From: UBA12202 sp049595035
Lineage (GTDB): Bacteria > Pseudomonadota > Alphaproteobacteria > Puniceispirillales > UBA1172
Assembly: GCA_049595035.1 (NCBI GenBank)
Contig: JBMYKD010000009.1
Span: 1-64,000, forward strand
Length of the DNA: 64,000 bases
Direction of reading: 5' to 3'
The translations under genes and the position numbers were made by a program. The notes beneath the pieces are model-generated. The model saw only the letters and a list, made by a program, of their open reading frames with translations. It did no database searches and had not been told where the DNA came from. How positions within the stretch are numbered: position 1 is the stretch's first letter; the number at the start of each line of letters is the position of its first letter. Positions 1 through 9,546 of this stretch are shown here, one piece after another.

Positions 1-10
1 CAAATATAAG

Positions 11-56
11 AAATCCCTTTCCTATCACTTATTTGGCATATGACAGGAAAGGGTTT
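11..56. terminator. Stem-loop downstream of tRNA-Lys, possible bidirectional terminator
   Basis: A near-perfect inverted repeat of about 16 bases per arm (AAAtCCCTTTCCTaTCA against TGAcAGGAAAGGGTTT) with a loop of about 14 bases. It lies about 110 bases past the 3' end of the leftward tRNA-Lys. Both flanks are AT-rich but there is no clean U-tract. It could end transcription from either side; the gene to the left is outside the window. Confidence 0.5.
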
Positions 57-166
57 GAAAATAAATTTATTTATCGGGAAAAAATGAATACCTGACACGG
101 ATGATGCCTTGTACGGCAAACAATTTTTCTTAAACCGGATCAGTATAAAGGAAAGACAAAAGAAAA

Positions 167-242
167 TGGTGAGCGCGACAGGATTCGAACCTGTGACCCA
201 GTGATTAAAAGTCACTTGCTCTACCAACTGAGCTACGCGCCC
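167..242 (-). tRNA. tRNA-Lys (anticodon TTT)
   Basis: Read on the minus strand, the sequence folds into a full cloverleaf. The acceptor stem GGGCGCG pairs with CGCGCTC with one G-U pair. The anticodon stem AGTGA/TCACT carries loop CTTTTAA, giving anticodon TTT. The T-loop is TTCGAAT. The discriminator is A and CCA is encoded at 169-167. The nearest gene upstream on the same strand is coaD. Confidence 0.97.
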
Positions 243-257
243 ACACCAAGTAGAGGC

Positions 258-286
258 AACCTATGAAATCTGAGCCAATTGTGCAA
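258..286 (-). promoter_or_regulatory. Putative promoter of tRNA-Lys
   Basis: On the minus strand TTGCAC (286-281) is followed after 17 bases by TAGGTT (263-258), and the tRNA 5' end lies 15 bases further on. The tRNA-Cys and tRNA-Asn genes of this window have hexamers at the same spacing and distance. A better -10 match, TATAAT at 297-292, lacks a good -35 and lies about 50 bases from the tRNA. Confidence 0.45.
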
Positions 287-310
287 CCACAATTATACGG
301 AAAAACGAAA

Positions 311-814
311 TTAATTTAATTTTTTTAATAAAGCGTCTTTAACTTGAGCAGGAACGAAGCTGCTAATATCCCCACCTAATTGGGCAATCTCTTTTACCAT
401 ACGGGAAGAAATGAACTGATTTGTTTCTGAAGCCATTAAAAATACGGTTTCTATATTCGGATTAAGACGCCTATTCATACCAGTCATCTGGAATTCATAA
501 TCAAAATCGGTTACGGCCCGAAGTCCGCGAATAATCATTTTTGCCTTTTGATCTTCTGCAAAATGCATCAAAAGACCTGAAAAAGACTGAACCGTTATTT
601 CAGCCTGAATAGAACCATTACTTTTTTGAATCTCATCAATATGATGCTTAACCATTTGCACGCGTTCATCAAGGGAAAATAAGGCTGTTTTTCCACCATC
701 TGCGGCAACACTAACAATCAGTTTATCGGTAATGGTAGCCGCCCGCGCAATGATATCAATATGCCCGCGTGTAACAGGATCAAATGTACCCGGATATATA
801 GCTATATGTGTCAT
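311..814 (-). CDS. coaD: Phosphopantetheine adenylyltransferase
   Basis: This enzyme transfers AMP from ATP to 4'-phosphopantetheine, making dephospho-CoA, the penultimate step of coenzyme A synthesis in the cytoplasm. The 167-residue length is normal for CoaD. The N-terminal nucleotidyltransferase motif GTFDPVTRGH gives the TxGH signature, and near the C-terminus ISSRMVKEIA matches the second phosphate-binding motif. The start codon overlaps the last bases of gyrA, so it is translationally coupled to and cotranscribed with gyrA, an order common in Alphaproteobacteria. Nothing is unusual. Confidence 0.97.
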   Translation of the reverse strand: MTHIAIYPGTFDPVTRGHIDIIARAATITDKLIVSVAADGGKTALFSLDERVQMVKHHIDEIQKSNGSIQAEITVQSFSGLLMHFAEDQKAKMIIRGLRAVTDFDYEFQMTGMNRRLNPNIETVFLMASETNQFISSRMVKEIAQLGGDISSFVPAQVKDALLKKLN

Positions 815-3486
815 GTTTCTGCGCCGTTTTCCTGATTATCACCAATGGGTTCAGCGTGTTCAGTGGTATCGTTTTGATCTGAAGGATCTGTTGATGGGGT
901 ATCTGCGATGTCATCCGGATCATCTTCGCCAGTATCTTTTTCCTGAATAAGTCCGACAGAAACAACTTTTTCTTCACTATCAATGGAAAATAGCGTGACA
1001 CCTTGTGTCTGTCTGCCGGCAACGCGAATCTGATCGCTTTCATCCCCGGAAACCCTGATGCGGATAACTTTACCCATATCTGTTGCAAGCATGAGCTGAT
1101 CATCCTCGGTAACAGCAAATGATGCAACAACATTACCATTGCGCGGTGAGGTTACAATATTGGCAACGCCCTGCCCGCCCCGATTAGTCACCCTGTAATC
1201 ACTGACACGCGTGCGTTTCCCATAGCCGTTTTCAGTGACGGCAAGAACAAATTGTTCCTGTGCGTGATCAAGGATAGACATGGAAACAACTTTATCATCC
1301 TCTTTCAAACGTATACCGCGAACTCCTGTGCTGTCACGACCACGGAAGACACGAATCTGATCAAGTCCGAAACGAATAGCTTTACCATGTGAGGTAGCCA
1401 ATAGCACTTCGGCATCATCATAGCATGGCTGAACAGAAATCAGCTGATCGCCTTCGGCCAGTTTCATTGCGATCTTGCCATTGCGTTTGATATTGGTGAA
1501 ATCTGATAGCATGTTGCGTCGAATATTACCATTTGCAGTAGCAAAGACGACATTCATGATATCCCACTGTTCTTTGTCTTCAGGCATTGGCATAACAGTC
1601 TGGATAGTTTCATCAGGGGTAATAGGCAGAAGATTTACCATTGCCTTGCCTTGCGCCTGTGGTGCGGCTAATGGCAATTTATAGCATTTTAATTGATAAA
1701 CCAGACCTGTTGAGGTGAAAAACAGAATCGGAGTATGCGTGTTTGCAATAAAGAGTCGGGTAACAAAATCTTCATCACGGGTTTTCATACCGGCACGGCC
1801 TTTTCCGCCACGGCGTTGTGCCCGATAATCTGATAAAGGAACTCGTTTGATATAGCCGCGATGGCTAACCGTGACGACCATGTCTTCAACAGGGATAAGG
1901 TCTTCGTCATCCTGATCACCAAGATGGTCGGAAATTTCAGTCCGTCTAGGATCATCCAGCAATGCTCTGGTTTTGGTGAGCTCTTCCAGCATGATTTGTG
2001 TAAGATGGTCGCGACTAGACAGAATAGAAAGATATTCTTTTATTTTATCAGCTAGTTCCTGCGTTTCTTCTGCCAGTTTGTGTCGTTCCATTCCGGTAAG
2101 GCGTTGAAGCCTTAATTCCAGAATAGCGCGAGCCTGTGTTTCAGATAAAACATAATGCCCATCAATCACCTGATGACCGGGATCATCAATTAATGAAATA
2201 AAGCTTTCCACTTCATGGGCAGGCCATTTCCGCCCAGTAAGCTCATTTCTGGCTGTTTCAGCATCTGGAGCCGCGCGGATAAGAGCGATCACTTCATCAA
2301 TGCTGGCTAGTGCCACCATCAGCCCGGCCAGAATATGAGCCCGATCACGCGCTTTAGTCAGCAGATGACGTGTGCGACGGGTGATAACCGTTTCACGAAA
2401 CTCACAAAAGGCATGAATAACATCCATAAGCCCCATCTGTTTAGGCGTACCTTTATCCAGAACAAGCAAATTTACCGCAAAGCTGGTCTGCATTCGTGTG
2501 TGCCTGAATAGCTGATTAAGGACAACATCGCCTTGCGCGTCCCTTTTCAGATCAATGACAACGCGCATGCCACGACGATCTGATTCGTCGCGAATATCGC
2601 CAATGCCTTCAATGGTCTTGTCGCGAACAAGTTCACCAATGCGTTCAAGCAATTGGGCTTTATTCACCTGATAAGGTAATTCATGGATAACAATACGATC
2701 ACGGTTCGTATGTGTTTCTATTTCCGTTTTAGAACGAATAACTATTGATCCACGGCCAGTTTCAAAAGCACTGCGAACCCCTGCCCGTCCCATGATAATA
2801 CCGCCAGTTGGAAAATCAGGTGCGGGAACTATTTCCATCATCTCATCAAGGGATAATGCGGGATTCTTGATATAGGCTATGCAGGCATCGATCACTTCTC
2901 CAGCGTTATGCGGTGGAATATTAGTCGCCATGCCAACAGCAATTCCGCCAGCACCATTGACTAATAGATTGGGGTATTCAGCCGGCAGGACCGCTGGTTC
3001 AAGCTGTGTTTCATCATAATTAGGAATAAAATCAACAGTATCACGATCAATATCGCGGAGTAATGTTTCTGCCACCTTATGAAGGCGCGATTCCGTATAT
3101 CGCATGGCGGCAGGTGGATCACCATCAACAGACCCGAAATTGCCCTGACCATCCACAAGGGGTAACCGCATGGAAAAGCCCTGTGCCATTCGGACAAGTG
3201 AGTCATAAATCGCCGAATCACCATGAGGGTGATAGTTACCCATCACATCACCCACAATACGAGCGGATTTACGATATGGTTTTGACCAATCATATCCACC
3301 TTCCATCATGGCATATAAAATGCGGCGATGGACAGGTTTTAGGCCATCACGCACATCAGGTAATGCGCGCGATACGATCACACTCATTGCATAATCAAGA
3401 TAGGATTTACGCAATTCATCGGTGATAGAAATATTTTCTTCGCCACCTGATAGTACCGGTGGTTGTGGTGGTTTTTGATCTGACAA
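811..3486 (-). CDS. gyrA: DNA gyrase subunit A
   Basis: This is the breakage-reunion subunit of gyrase, which pairs with GyrB to introduce negative supercoils. The 891-residue chain has the catalytic tyrosine in AAMRYTE (about Tyr130). The helix-4 region reads HPHGDSAIYD, keeping the serine and aspartate (about Ser91, Asp95) that change in quinolone-resistant strains, so it looks like the susceptible form. The GyrA box QRRGGKG, needed for DNA wrapping, is present near residue 556. The C-terminal tail is acidic (EDDPDD, then DQNDTTEHAEP). The gene overlaps coaD by four bases, and an extended -10 promoter lies just upstream. Confidence 0.98.
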   Translation of the reverse strand: MSDQKPPQPPVLSGGEENISITDELRKSYLDYAMSVIVSRALPDVRDGLKPVHRRILYAMMEGGYDWSKPYRKSARIVGDVMGNYHPHGDSAIYDSLVRMAQGFSMRLPLVDGQGNFGSVDGDPPAAMRYTESRLHKVAETLLRDIDRDTVDFIPNYDETQLEPAVLPAEYPNLLVNGAGGIAVGMATNIPPHNAGEVIDACIAYIKNPALSLDEMMEIVPAPDFPTGGIIMGRAGVRSAFETGRGSIVIRSKTEIETHTNRDRIVIHELPYQVNKAQLLERIGELVRDKTIEGIGDIRDESDRRGMRVVIDLKRDAQGDVVLNQLFRHTRMQTSFAVNLLVLDKGTPKQMGLMDVIHAFCEFRETVITRRTRHLLTKARDRAHILAGLMVALASIDEVIALIRAAPDAETARNELTGRKWPAHEVESFISLIDDPGHQVIDGHYVLSETQARAILELRLQRLTGMERHKLAEETQELADKIKEYLSILSSRDHLTQIMLEELTKTRALLDDPRRTEISDHLGDQDDEDLIPVEDMVVTVSHRGYIKRVPLSDYRAQRRGGKGRAGMKTRDEDFVTRLFIANTHTPILFFTSTGLVYQLKCYKLPLAAPQAQGKAMVNLLPITPDETIQTVMPMPEDKEQWDIMNVVFATANGNIRRNMLSDFTNIKRNGKIAMKLAEGDQLISVQPCYDDAEVLLATSHGKAIRFGLDQIRVFRGRDSTGVRGIRLKEDDKVVSMSILDHAQEQFVLAVTENGYGKRTRVSDYRVTNRGGQGVANIVTSPRNGNVVASFAVTEDDQLMLATDMGKVIRIRVSGDESDQIRVAGRQTQGVTLFSIDSEEKVVSVGLIQEKDTGEDDPDDIADTPSTDPSDQNDTTEHAEPIGDNQENGAET

Positions 3487-3520
3487 GATTAGCTCTCAAT
3501 CTTTTGTGTTATAACAACAT

Positions 3521-3529
3521 ATTATATCA
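3521..3529 (-). promoter_or_regulatory. Extended -10 element upstream of gyrA
   Basis: The minus strand reads TGATATAAT, a perfect TATAAT with the TGn extension, about 35 bases before the gyrA start. No convincing -35 box is seen 16-18 bases upstream, as expected for an extended -10 promoter. Confidence 0.5.
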
Positions 3530-3580
3530 CCAGATTGTGAGAAATACTACATATTGTGTCATAAAAATGCAGTATATCAT

Positions 3581-3609
3581 GATCAGAAGACCGATTTGAT
3601 CTTCTGATC
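3581..3609 (-). terminator. Stem-loop after ssb
   Basis: A perfect 10-base inverted repeat, GATCAGAAGA/TCTTCTGATC with a 9-base loop, lies 12 bases past the ssb stop and before the gyrA promoter. There is no U-run directly behind the stem on the minus strand, so termination may be imperfect or Rho-assisted. It would separate ssb from gyrA transcription. Confidence 0.55.
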
Positions 3610-3621
3610 CCACTTGTTGAT

Positions 3622-4107
3622 TTAAAAGGGAACATCATCATCAAGATCATTGCCCATTGGCGGCGCTACCGATGGCTGACTTGATCCCTGACTGGACTGA
3701 TTTTGAGATATGGTGGATGGGTTGTTATCCGAATATCCGCCACCCTGATTGTCTGCTCTGCCGCCTAGCATGGTTAACTCACCCCGATAACGTTGAAGCA
3801 CAATTTCGGTTGTATATTTTTCAACACCAGACTGATCTGTCCATTTGCGTGTCTGCAATTGACCTTCAATATAGACCATGCTTCCTTTGCGGAGATATTG
3901 TTCAGCCACACGAACCAGATTTTCATTAAAAATGACTACCCGATGCCATTCGGTTTTTTCGCGTTGTTCACCTGTTGTGCGATCTTTCCACCGTTCCGAG
4001 GTAGCAAGGGATAAATTAACGACCTTGTCGCCGCTATTCATCGTTGCAACCTGTGGGTCATTACCCAGGCGACCAATCAAGATGACTTTGTTAACGCTTC
4101 CACTCAT
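3622..4107 (-). CDS. ssb: Single-stranded DNA-binding protein
   Basis: SSB coats single-stranded DNA during replication, repair and recombination. The N-terminal OB fold (about residues 5-110) starts with VNKVILIGRLGNDP and is followed by a Gln/Ser/Asn-rich linker. The tail ends in DDDVPF, the acidic tip that binds partner proteins. The length of 161 residues is normal. The gene is divergent from uvrA, an arrangement also found in other Proteobacteria where both genes belong to the SOS response. I did not find the alphaproteobacterial SOS box (GTTC-N7-GTTC) in the 156-base gap. Confidence 0.97.
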   Translation of the reverse strand: MSGSVNKVILIGRLGNDPQVATMNSGDKVVNLSLATSERWKDRTTGEQREKTEWHRVVIFNENLVRVAEQYLRKGSMVYIEGQLQTRKWTDQSGVEKYTTEIVLQRYRGELTMLGGRADNQGGGYSDNNPSTISQNQSSQGSSQPSVAPPMGNDLDDDVPF

Positions 4108-4263
4108 TTTTTTCTCCGTTTTTATAGGGGGTTGCTTTTGGCTAGAATAAATAATGTTAATCAGATTAAAGTCTGCAATTGAAATACGGTTTTTTGAACC
4201 AATCTTATAAAGATAACCTTATTAGCATTTTGCTTTTTTTGAAACCCTAATTATATTGATGAC

Positions 4264-7179
4264 ATGCCAGATACATCACTTTCTTCCGTAAGCCCTTCCA
4301 TGCTTAAATCTATCAGTGTCAAAGGGGCGCGTGAACATAACCTGAAGAACATTTCGGTAGACCTGCCGCGTGATCGATTCGTTGTTATCACTGGTTTATC
4401 AGGTTCCGGAAAATCCAGCCTCGCCTTTGATACGATCTATTCAGAAGGCCAGCGTCGGTATGTGGAATCGCTTTCTGCCTATGCTAGGCAGTTTCTAGAA
4501 ATGATGCAAAAACCTGATGTTGATCTGATAGAAGGTTTGTCACCGGCTATTTCTATTGAACAGAAAACAACCTCTCGCAACCCCAGATCAACTGTTGGAA
4601 CAGTAACGGAAATTTATGATTACATGCGGCTTTTATGGGCGCGTGTTGGAATTCCCTACTCCCCGGCAACAGGTCTGCCTATCAAAAGCCAGTCGGTTAG
4701 CCAGATGGTGGATGCCCTGATGGCGATGGATGACGGGGTGCGGCTTTATTTGTTGGCTCCGGTGGTGCGCGGTCGTAAGGGAGAATATCGCAAAGAATTA
4801 GCCAGCTATCACGCAGCTGGATTTCAGAGGGTTAAAATTGATGGCCAGATATATGATATGGAAACCCTGCCCGACCTAGATAAAAAGAAAAAACATGACA
4901 TTTCCCTTGTGGTTGACAGAATAGTTATCCGTCATGAAGATGAAGACTTACCTTCCCGGCTGGCGGATTCAACAGAAACAGCATTAAAACTCGCTGATGG
5001 TCTGATGATTGCTGAAAATGCCGATGATGCATCAGAACTTGTATTTTCAGCGCGGTTTTCCTGTCCGGTAAGCGGTTTTTCCATTGATGAAATTGAACCA
5101 AGATTATTTTCCTTTAATAATCCATATGGCGCTTGTCCTGACTGTGACGGACTTGGAAAAACAAGTCATTTTGATGCCCAGTTAGTTGTTCCTAATACCA
5201 GCAAATCCCTGTCTGATGGTGCTGTTGCGCCTTGGGCATCTGGCACGGCAAAATATTACCAGCAAACATTTATGTCATTGGCGCGACATTATGGATTTTC
5301 TATGACAACCAATTTTGATCAACTAGATGAAAATCACCGTCATGTCATTCTTTATGGCTCTGGCTCAGAAAATGTTGTTATGGAATATGATGATGGGCTT
5401 AGGTCTTATCGTACAAAAAAGCCTTTTGAAGGTGTCATCCCTAACTTGCAACGACGCATGCGGGAAACGGATTCATCATGGATCAGGGAAGAATTAGGGA
5501 AATATCAGGCTGATCATCCCTGTGATAGCTGTGGCGGTAAACGGTTAAAACCGGAATCTTTGGCCGTTAAGGTGGCAGATAAAGATATCGCCGATATATC
5601 AACCCTGTCTATTGGTGATGCCTTGGATTGGTTTGGGTCTGTATCTGAAAAACTCAGCCAGCAGGAAAACGTCATTGCCTCACGCATATTGAAAGAAATT
5701 CTGGAAAGACTGACTTTCCTGACGAATGTCGGGCTAAGTTACCTGTCTTTGGGACGATCATCTGGCACGTTATCAGGTGGCGAATCACAACGGATCAGAC
5801 TGGCATCACAAATTGGTTCAGGCTTAACAGGTGTACTTTATGTGCTTGATGAGCCGTCAATCGGTCTGCACCAACGTGATAATGATCGTTTGATCAGTAC
5901 ACTAAAACGATTGCGGGACTTGGGAAATACTGTTCTGGTTGTTGAACATGACGAAGAGGCTATTCTTGCCGCGGATCATGTGATTGATATGGGGCCAGGG
6001 GCAGGTATTCACGGTGGTGAAGTTATTGCTGAAGGCAAGCCGGATGATATTGTGACACATCCGGAATCCCTAACAGGTAAATATTTATCAGGAATAGAAG
6101 AAATCGCTATTCCGGACAAACGCCGGAAACGGAAAAAAGATAAATCCATCACCATTAAGGGCGCAACTGGCAATAATTTAAAGCATATCAATGTTGATTT
6201 TCCTCTTGGGCTTCTAACCTGTGTAACAGGTGTTTCTGGTGGTGGAAAATCTACCCTAGTTCTGGAAACATTATGGAAAACCATGGCCAGACGCCTACAT
6301 AATGCGCGTGAAGTGCCTGCTCCACTTGAAAAAATAGATGGATTGCATCAAGTGGATAAAGTGGTTGATATTGATCAATCCCCTATTGGAAGAACTCCGC
6401 GATCAAATCCAGCGACTTACACAGGTGCATTTACGCCAATAAGAGAATGGTTTGCCAGCCTGCCTGAATCCCGTACGCGCGGTTATAATCCCGGACGGTT
6501 TAGTTTCAATGTAAAAGGCGGCAGGTGCGAATCCTGTCAGGGCGATGGTCTAATCAAAATTGAAATGCATTTTTTGCCTGATGTTTATGTGACATGTGAA
6601 CAATGCAAGGGCAAGAGGTATAATCGTGAAACATTAGAAATAATGTGGAGAAACAAATCAATAGCCGACGTTCTTGACATGACAATTGATGATGGGGTGC
6701 AGTTTTTCAAAGCGGTTCCATCGGTACGCGATAAGCTGGTTACCATGCAACGTGTGGGTCTTGGTTATATCAAGATAGGCCAGCAGGCCACTACCCTGTC
6801 TGGTGGTGAAGCACAGCGCATCAAATTATCTAAAGAATTGTCACGCCGGGCGACAGGCCGGACAGTCTATATTCTGGATGAACCGACCACGGGACTTCAT
6901 TTTGAAGATATTCGTCGTCTGATGGCTGTTTTGCAGGAACTGGTCGAAAGTGGAAATACCGTGATCGTGATTGAACATAACCTTGATGTTGTTAAAACAG
7001 CTGACTGGATTATTGATATCGGCCCCGAAGGTGGCGATGGTGGTGGACAGGTCGTTGCTATCGGCACACCGGAGGATATCATCAAAAATGAAGCCTCCAT
7101 TACAGGAGCCTATCTGAAAACCCTGATGGATAGGCAGGTAGGCCGGAAACGCCAAAATCAGGCTTTAACTGGATCATGA
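4264..7179 (+). CDS. uvrA: UvrABC excinuclease ATPase subunit A
   Basis: UvrA recognises DNA damage and loads UvrB in nucleotide excision repair. The 971 residues contain two ABC modules: Walker A motifs GLSGSGKSS (about residue 44) and GVSGGGKST (about 656), and signatures LSGGESQRIRLA and LSGGEAQRIKLS. Zinc-binding cysteine pairs occur as CPDCDG...CDSCGG and CESCQG...CEQCKG. The chain is slightly longer than the common 940-950 residues, partly because of the N-terminus: an in-frame ATG at 4300 (MLKSISVKGAREH) would give a more typical start. The 3' end overlaps trmFO by four bases. Confidence 0.97.
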   Translation: MPDTSLSSVSPSMLKSISVKGAREHNLKNISVDLPRDRFVVITGLSGSGKSSLAFDTIYSEGQRRYVESLSAYARQFLEMMQKPDVDLIEGLSPAISIEQKTTSRNPRSTVGTVTEIYDYMRLLWARVGIPYSPATGLPIKSQSVSQMVDALMAMDDGVRLYLLAPVVRGRKGEYRKELASYHAAGFQRVKIDGQIYDMETLPDLDKKKKHDISLVVDRIVIRHEDEDLPSRLADSTETALKLADGLMIAENADDASELVFSARFSCPVSGFSIDEIEPRLFSFNNPYGACPDCDGLGKTSHFDAQLVVPNTSKSLSDGAVAPWASGTAKYYQQTFMSLARHYGFSMTTNFDQLDENHRHVILYGSGSENVVMEYDDGLRSYRTKKPFEGVIPNLQRRMRETDSSWIREELGKYQADHPCDSCGGKRLKPESLAVKVADKDIADISTLSIGDALDWFGSVSEKLSQQENVIASRILKEILERLTFLTNVGLSYLSLGRSSGTLSGGESQRIRLASQIGSGLTGVLYVLDEPSIGLHQRDNDRLISTLKRLRDLGNTVLVVEHDEEAILAADHVIDMGPGAGIHGGEVIAEGKPDDIVTHPESLTGKYLSGIEEIAIPDKRRKRKKDKSITIKGATGNNLKHINVDFPLGLLTCVTGVSGGGKSTLVLETLWKTMARRLHNAREVPAPLEKIDGLHQVDKVVDIDQSPIGRTPRSNPATYTGAFTPIREWFASLPESRTRGYNPGRFSFNVKGGRCESCQGDGLIKIEMHFLPDVYVTCEQCKGKRYNRETLEIMWRNKSIADVLDMTIDDGVQFFKAVPSVRDKLVTMQRVGLGYIKIGQQATTLSGGEAQRIKLSKELSRRATGRTVYILDEPTTGLHFEDIRRLMAVLQELVESGNTVIVIEHNLDVVKTADWIIDIGPEGGDGGGQVVAIGTPEDIIKNEASITGAYLKTLMDRQVGRKRQNQALTGS

Positions 7180-8531
7180 TGCGGCCTGTTCATATTATCG
7201 GTGGCGGTCTTGCCGGGTCTGAAGCGGCATGGCAGCTGGCAGAACAGCAGGTTCCTGTCATTCTTTATGAAATGCGCCCCCAACAGGGAACTGATGTTCA
7301 TCAAACAGAACATCTGGCAGAATTAGTCTGTTCAAACTCTTTCCGGTCTGATGATCATCAGGCCAATGCGGTTGGGGTCTTGCATCAGGAAATGCGGGAA
7401 CTGAACTCGCTCATTATGCGAATGGCCGATGAACATGCGGTGCCTGCCGGCGGGGCATTAGCGGTTGACCGTGATGGATTTGCCTTTGCAGTTAGCCAGA
7501 TGATTGAAAATCACCCGATGATATCGTTAAAACGTCAGGAAATACCTTCTCTTGATATGTTTACAGATGAACCTGTCATTGTTGCTACCGGCCCCCTCAC
7601 CTCAAGTCCATTGGCGCATTCTATCAGATCATTAACCGGTGAGGATGATCTGGCCTTTTTTGATGCCATTGCCCCTATTATCTATCGGGATAGTCTGGAT
7701 ATGACCAAAGCATGGTTTCAATCCCGATATGATAAAGGAACTGGTAAGGATTATATCAACTGTCCACTAGATGAACATCAATATGCTGATTTTATTGCGG
7801 CATTGCTATCGGCAGAAAAAATAACCTTTCATGAATGGGAAGCCAATACCCCCTATTTTGAAGGCTGTATGCCCATCGAAGTCATGGCAGAACGTGGAAT
7901 TGATACGCCGCGGTTTGGCCCGATGAAACCTATTGGACTGACTGATCCCAATACAGGCAAACGGCCTTATGCCGTTATACAGTTAAGGCAGGATAACGCC
8001 CTTGCCACCTTGTTCAATATGGTCGGGTTTCAGACAAAAATGAAATATGCCGAACAGGTGCGTGTTTTTCGGATGATACCGGGGCTAGAACAGGCCGAGT
8101 TTGCAAGATTAGGCGGATTGCATCGCAATACCTTTATTCGCTCTCCTATTTTACTGGATGAACAATTACGACTGAAAACACAGCCACATATCCGTTTTGC
8201 CGGTCAGATCACTGGCGTCGAAGGTTATGTGGAATCGGCGGCAACCGGATTAATGGCTGGCCGCATGGCCGCCGCAGATGCCTATAATAGCATCTTTACC
8301 CTGCCACCTGTTGAAACGGCTCATGGTGCTTTGCTGAATCATATTACATCAGGGGCTGAAAGCGATAGTTTCCAGCCTATGAACATCAATTTCGGGTTGT
8401 TCCCACCACCAACAGAAAGCGAATCTGTTATCATCACTGCCAATGGGAAACGCCGGAAGCTAAAAGGTCTGGATAGAAAAGCGTTTATGGCCAATCGTGC
8501 GCTTACTGCTCTCGCGTCATGGTCGACCTAA
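7176..8531 (+). CDS. trmFO: Methylenetetrahydrofolate-tRNA-(uracil-5-)-methyltransferase
   Basis: TrmFO makes ribothymidine-54 in the tRNA T-loop using methylenetetrahydrofolate and FADH2 rather than S-adenosylmethionine. The N-terminus VHIIGGGLAGSEAAWQLA is the FAD-binding dinucleotide motif, and the family segment LAELVCSNSFRSD follows at about residues 46-60. Length (451 residues) is normal. It starts inside the uvrA stop (ATGA overlap), so the two are probably cotranscribed and coupled. It ends convergently, overlapping the stop of the next gene by four bases. Confidence 0.96.
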   Translation: MMRPVHIIGGGLAGSEAAWQLAEQQVPVILYEMRPQQGTDVHQTEHLAELVCSNSFRSDDHQANAVGVLHQEMRELNSLIMRMADEHAVPAGGALAVDRDGFAFAVSQMIENHPMISLKRQEIPSLDMFTDEPVIVATGPLTSSPLAHSIRSLTGEDDLAFFDAIAPIIYRDSLDMTKAWFQSRYDKGTGKDYINCPLDEHQYADFIAALLSAEKITFHEWEANTPYFEGCMPIEVMAERGIDTPRFGPMKPIGLTDPNTGKRPYAVIQLRQDNALATLFNMVGFQTKMKYAEQVRVFRMIPGLEQAEFARLGGLHRNTFIRSPILLDEQLRLKTQPHIRFAGQITGVEGYVESAATGLMAGRMAAADAYNSIFTLPPVETAHGALLNHITSGAESDSFQPMNINFGLFPPPTESESVIITANGKRRKLKGLDRKAFMANRALTALASWST

Positions 8532-9145
8532 ATATTCCGAAATAATACAGCCATCGTCATTTTTAAAGCCAGCATGGGTCTCTGATCCGGGTAATATAAT
8601 CGCGGCGGGTCTTGGGTTAGCCAGCTGATTAATCGAAATAGCATATGTTTTCCGGAATAGGCCTGATGATCCGTATCTGCTTTCCCAAGAAGGGTTTGAT
8701 CCAGCACATGAAGCATTAAGGCTTCTTTTTGATGATCTTGTCTTTCCCCATTTGCCTGATCGGTATATGAAATCAGCTGATTTGCCACCATGTGATGCCA
8801 GATCGCCAGCGCTTTCGCTTTTGGTGCGCCACCACTTAACAGGGAAATCATCTGATTTAAAGTATCAGTTATGGCCAGAAGAATATCCGGATGGGATGTT
8901 TTCAATGCCAGCAATCGGTCTGCAAGAGGCACAGACTGACTGGCCTGATTTGTGATCGCATCACGCCACCACGCCAGCCTGACTGCCGCAATCATAGCTT
9001 CATTAGCATAAGTGGCACGCCTGCCTTCCAGCCATAAGAGAAACAGATCACTATAAATTGGCCTATGTCGGTATGGTATAAAGGTGAGAGCAAGCGCAAG
9101 AGCCGGAAATTCATGGCGAAGAGAAGACACGCTACTTTCTGCCAT
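8528..9145 (-). CDS. Squalene/phytoene synthase-family protein (NDUFAF6-like)
   Basis: This 205-residue protein belongs to the COG1562-like group. The segment AVRLAWWRDAI (about residues 53-63) matches the family's RLxWWRD motif. It lacks the aspartate-rich DxxxD motifs that bind prenyl diphosphates in true squalene and phytoene synthases and is shorter than the usual 280-300 residues, so prenyl transfer is unlikely. The mitochondrial relative NDUFAF6 assists assembly of respiratory complex I, and a similar role is plausible here. It abuts the Mth938-like gene upstream (TAATG junction) and probably shares its transcript with secDF. Confidence 0.75.
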   Translation of the reverse strand: MAESSVSSLRHEFPALALALTFIPYRHRPIYSDLFLLWLEGRRATYANEAMIAAVRLAWWRDAITNQASQSVPLADRLLALKTSHPDILLAITDTLNQMISLLSGGAPKAKALAIWHHMVANQLISYTDQANGERQDHQKEALMLHVLDQTLLGKADTDHQAYSGKHMLFRLISWLTQDPPRLYYPDQRPMLALKMTMAVLFRNI

Positions 9146-9546
9146 TATTCACCTGTTTTCTTGCTTGCTGGTGCCGCTATCATTGCCACTTTGCGGCCTT
9201 CTGATAAAAGCAGATTCCATGTCCGACATGCCGCACCTGTTGGTAGAACCTCGCCTTTTAGTCCTATTTGTTGCAATTTTTTTCGTAAATCTATGAAAGG
9301 GTGGCTCATCACCTCACCAATGCCAATAATCAGTAGATGTGGGTCTTCATCAAGACTTGAAAAAATATTCAGATCATCAGGTGTCATCGTACCATGATCA
9401 GATAAGGCGATATCAGTGATGGTGTAGCCGACCGCATCAGCACCAAGAATAGCAATAGCACTGTCAAACCGAATATGATCTATGGTAAATCCATCCTGAT
9501 CATAATCGGTAATAATTGGGGTGTCTGTATTATGATGTTTTGTCAT
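9145..9546 (-). CDS. Mth938-like (DUF498) domain protein, NDUFAF3-like
   Basis: A 133-residue protein with the Mth938/DUF498 pattern: the central segment LLIIGIGEVMSHPF and the later GLKGEVLPTGAACRTWNLLLSEGRKVAMIAAP are typical. The mitochondrial homologue NDUFAF3 is a complex I assembly factor. I chose the start at 9546 (MTKHHNT), overlapping the end of secF by 17 bases; a longer frame to 9645 only reads antisense-like sequence inside secF. Placement directly behind secDF is conserved in Alphaproteobacteria. The biochemical function is not established. Confidence 0.8.
   Translation of the reverse strand: MTKHHNTDTPIITDYDQDGFTIDHIRFDSAIAILGADAVGYTITDIALSDHGTMTPDDLNIFSSLDEDPHLLIIGIGEVMSHPFIDLRKKLQQIGLKGEVLPTGAACRTWNLLLSEGRKVAMIAAPASKKTGE

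Noticed and set aside
780..1139. A 119-codon minus-strand frame overlapping the gyrA 3' end.
   Set aside because: It is a frame-shifted reading of the gyrA tail; coaD and gyrA account for the region.
4108..4263. An SOS box between ssb and uvrA.
   Set aside because: Neither the alphaproteobacterial GTTC-N7-GTTC nor the E. coli CTG-N10-CAG pattern could be found; a single GAAC is present but without a partner at the right spacing.
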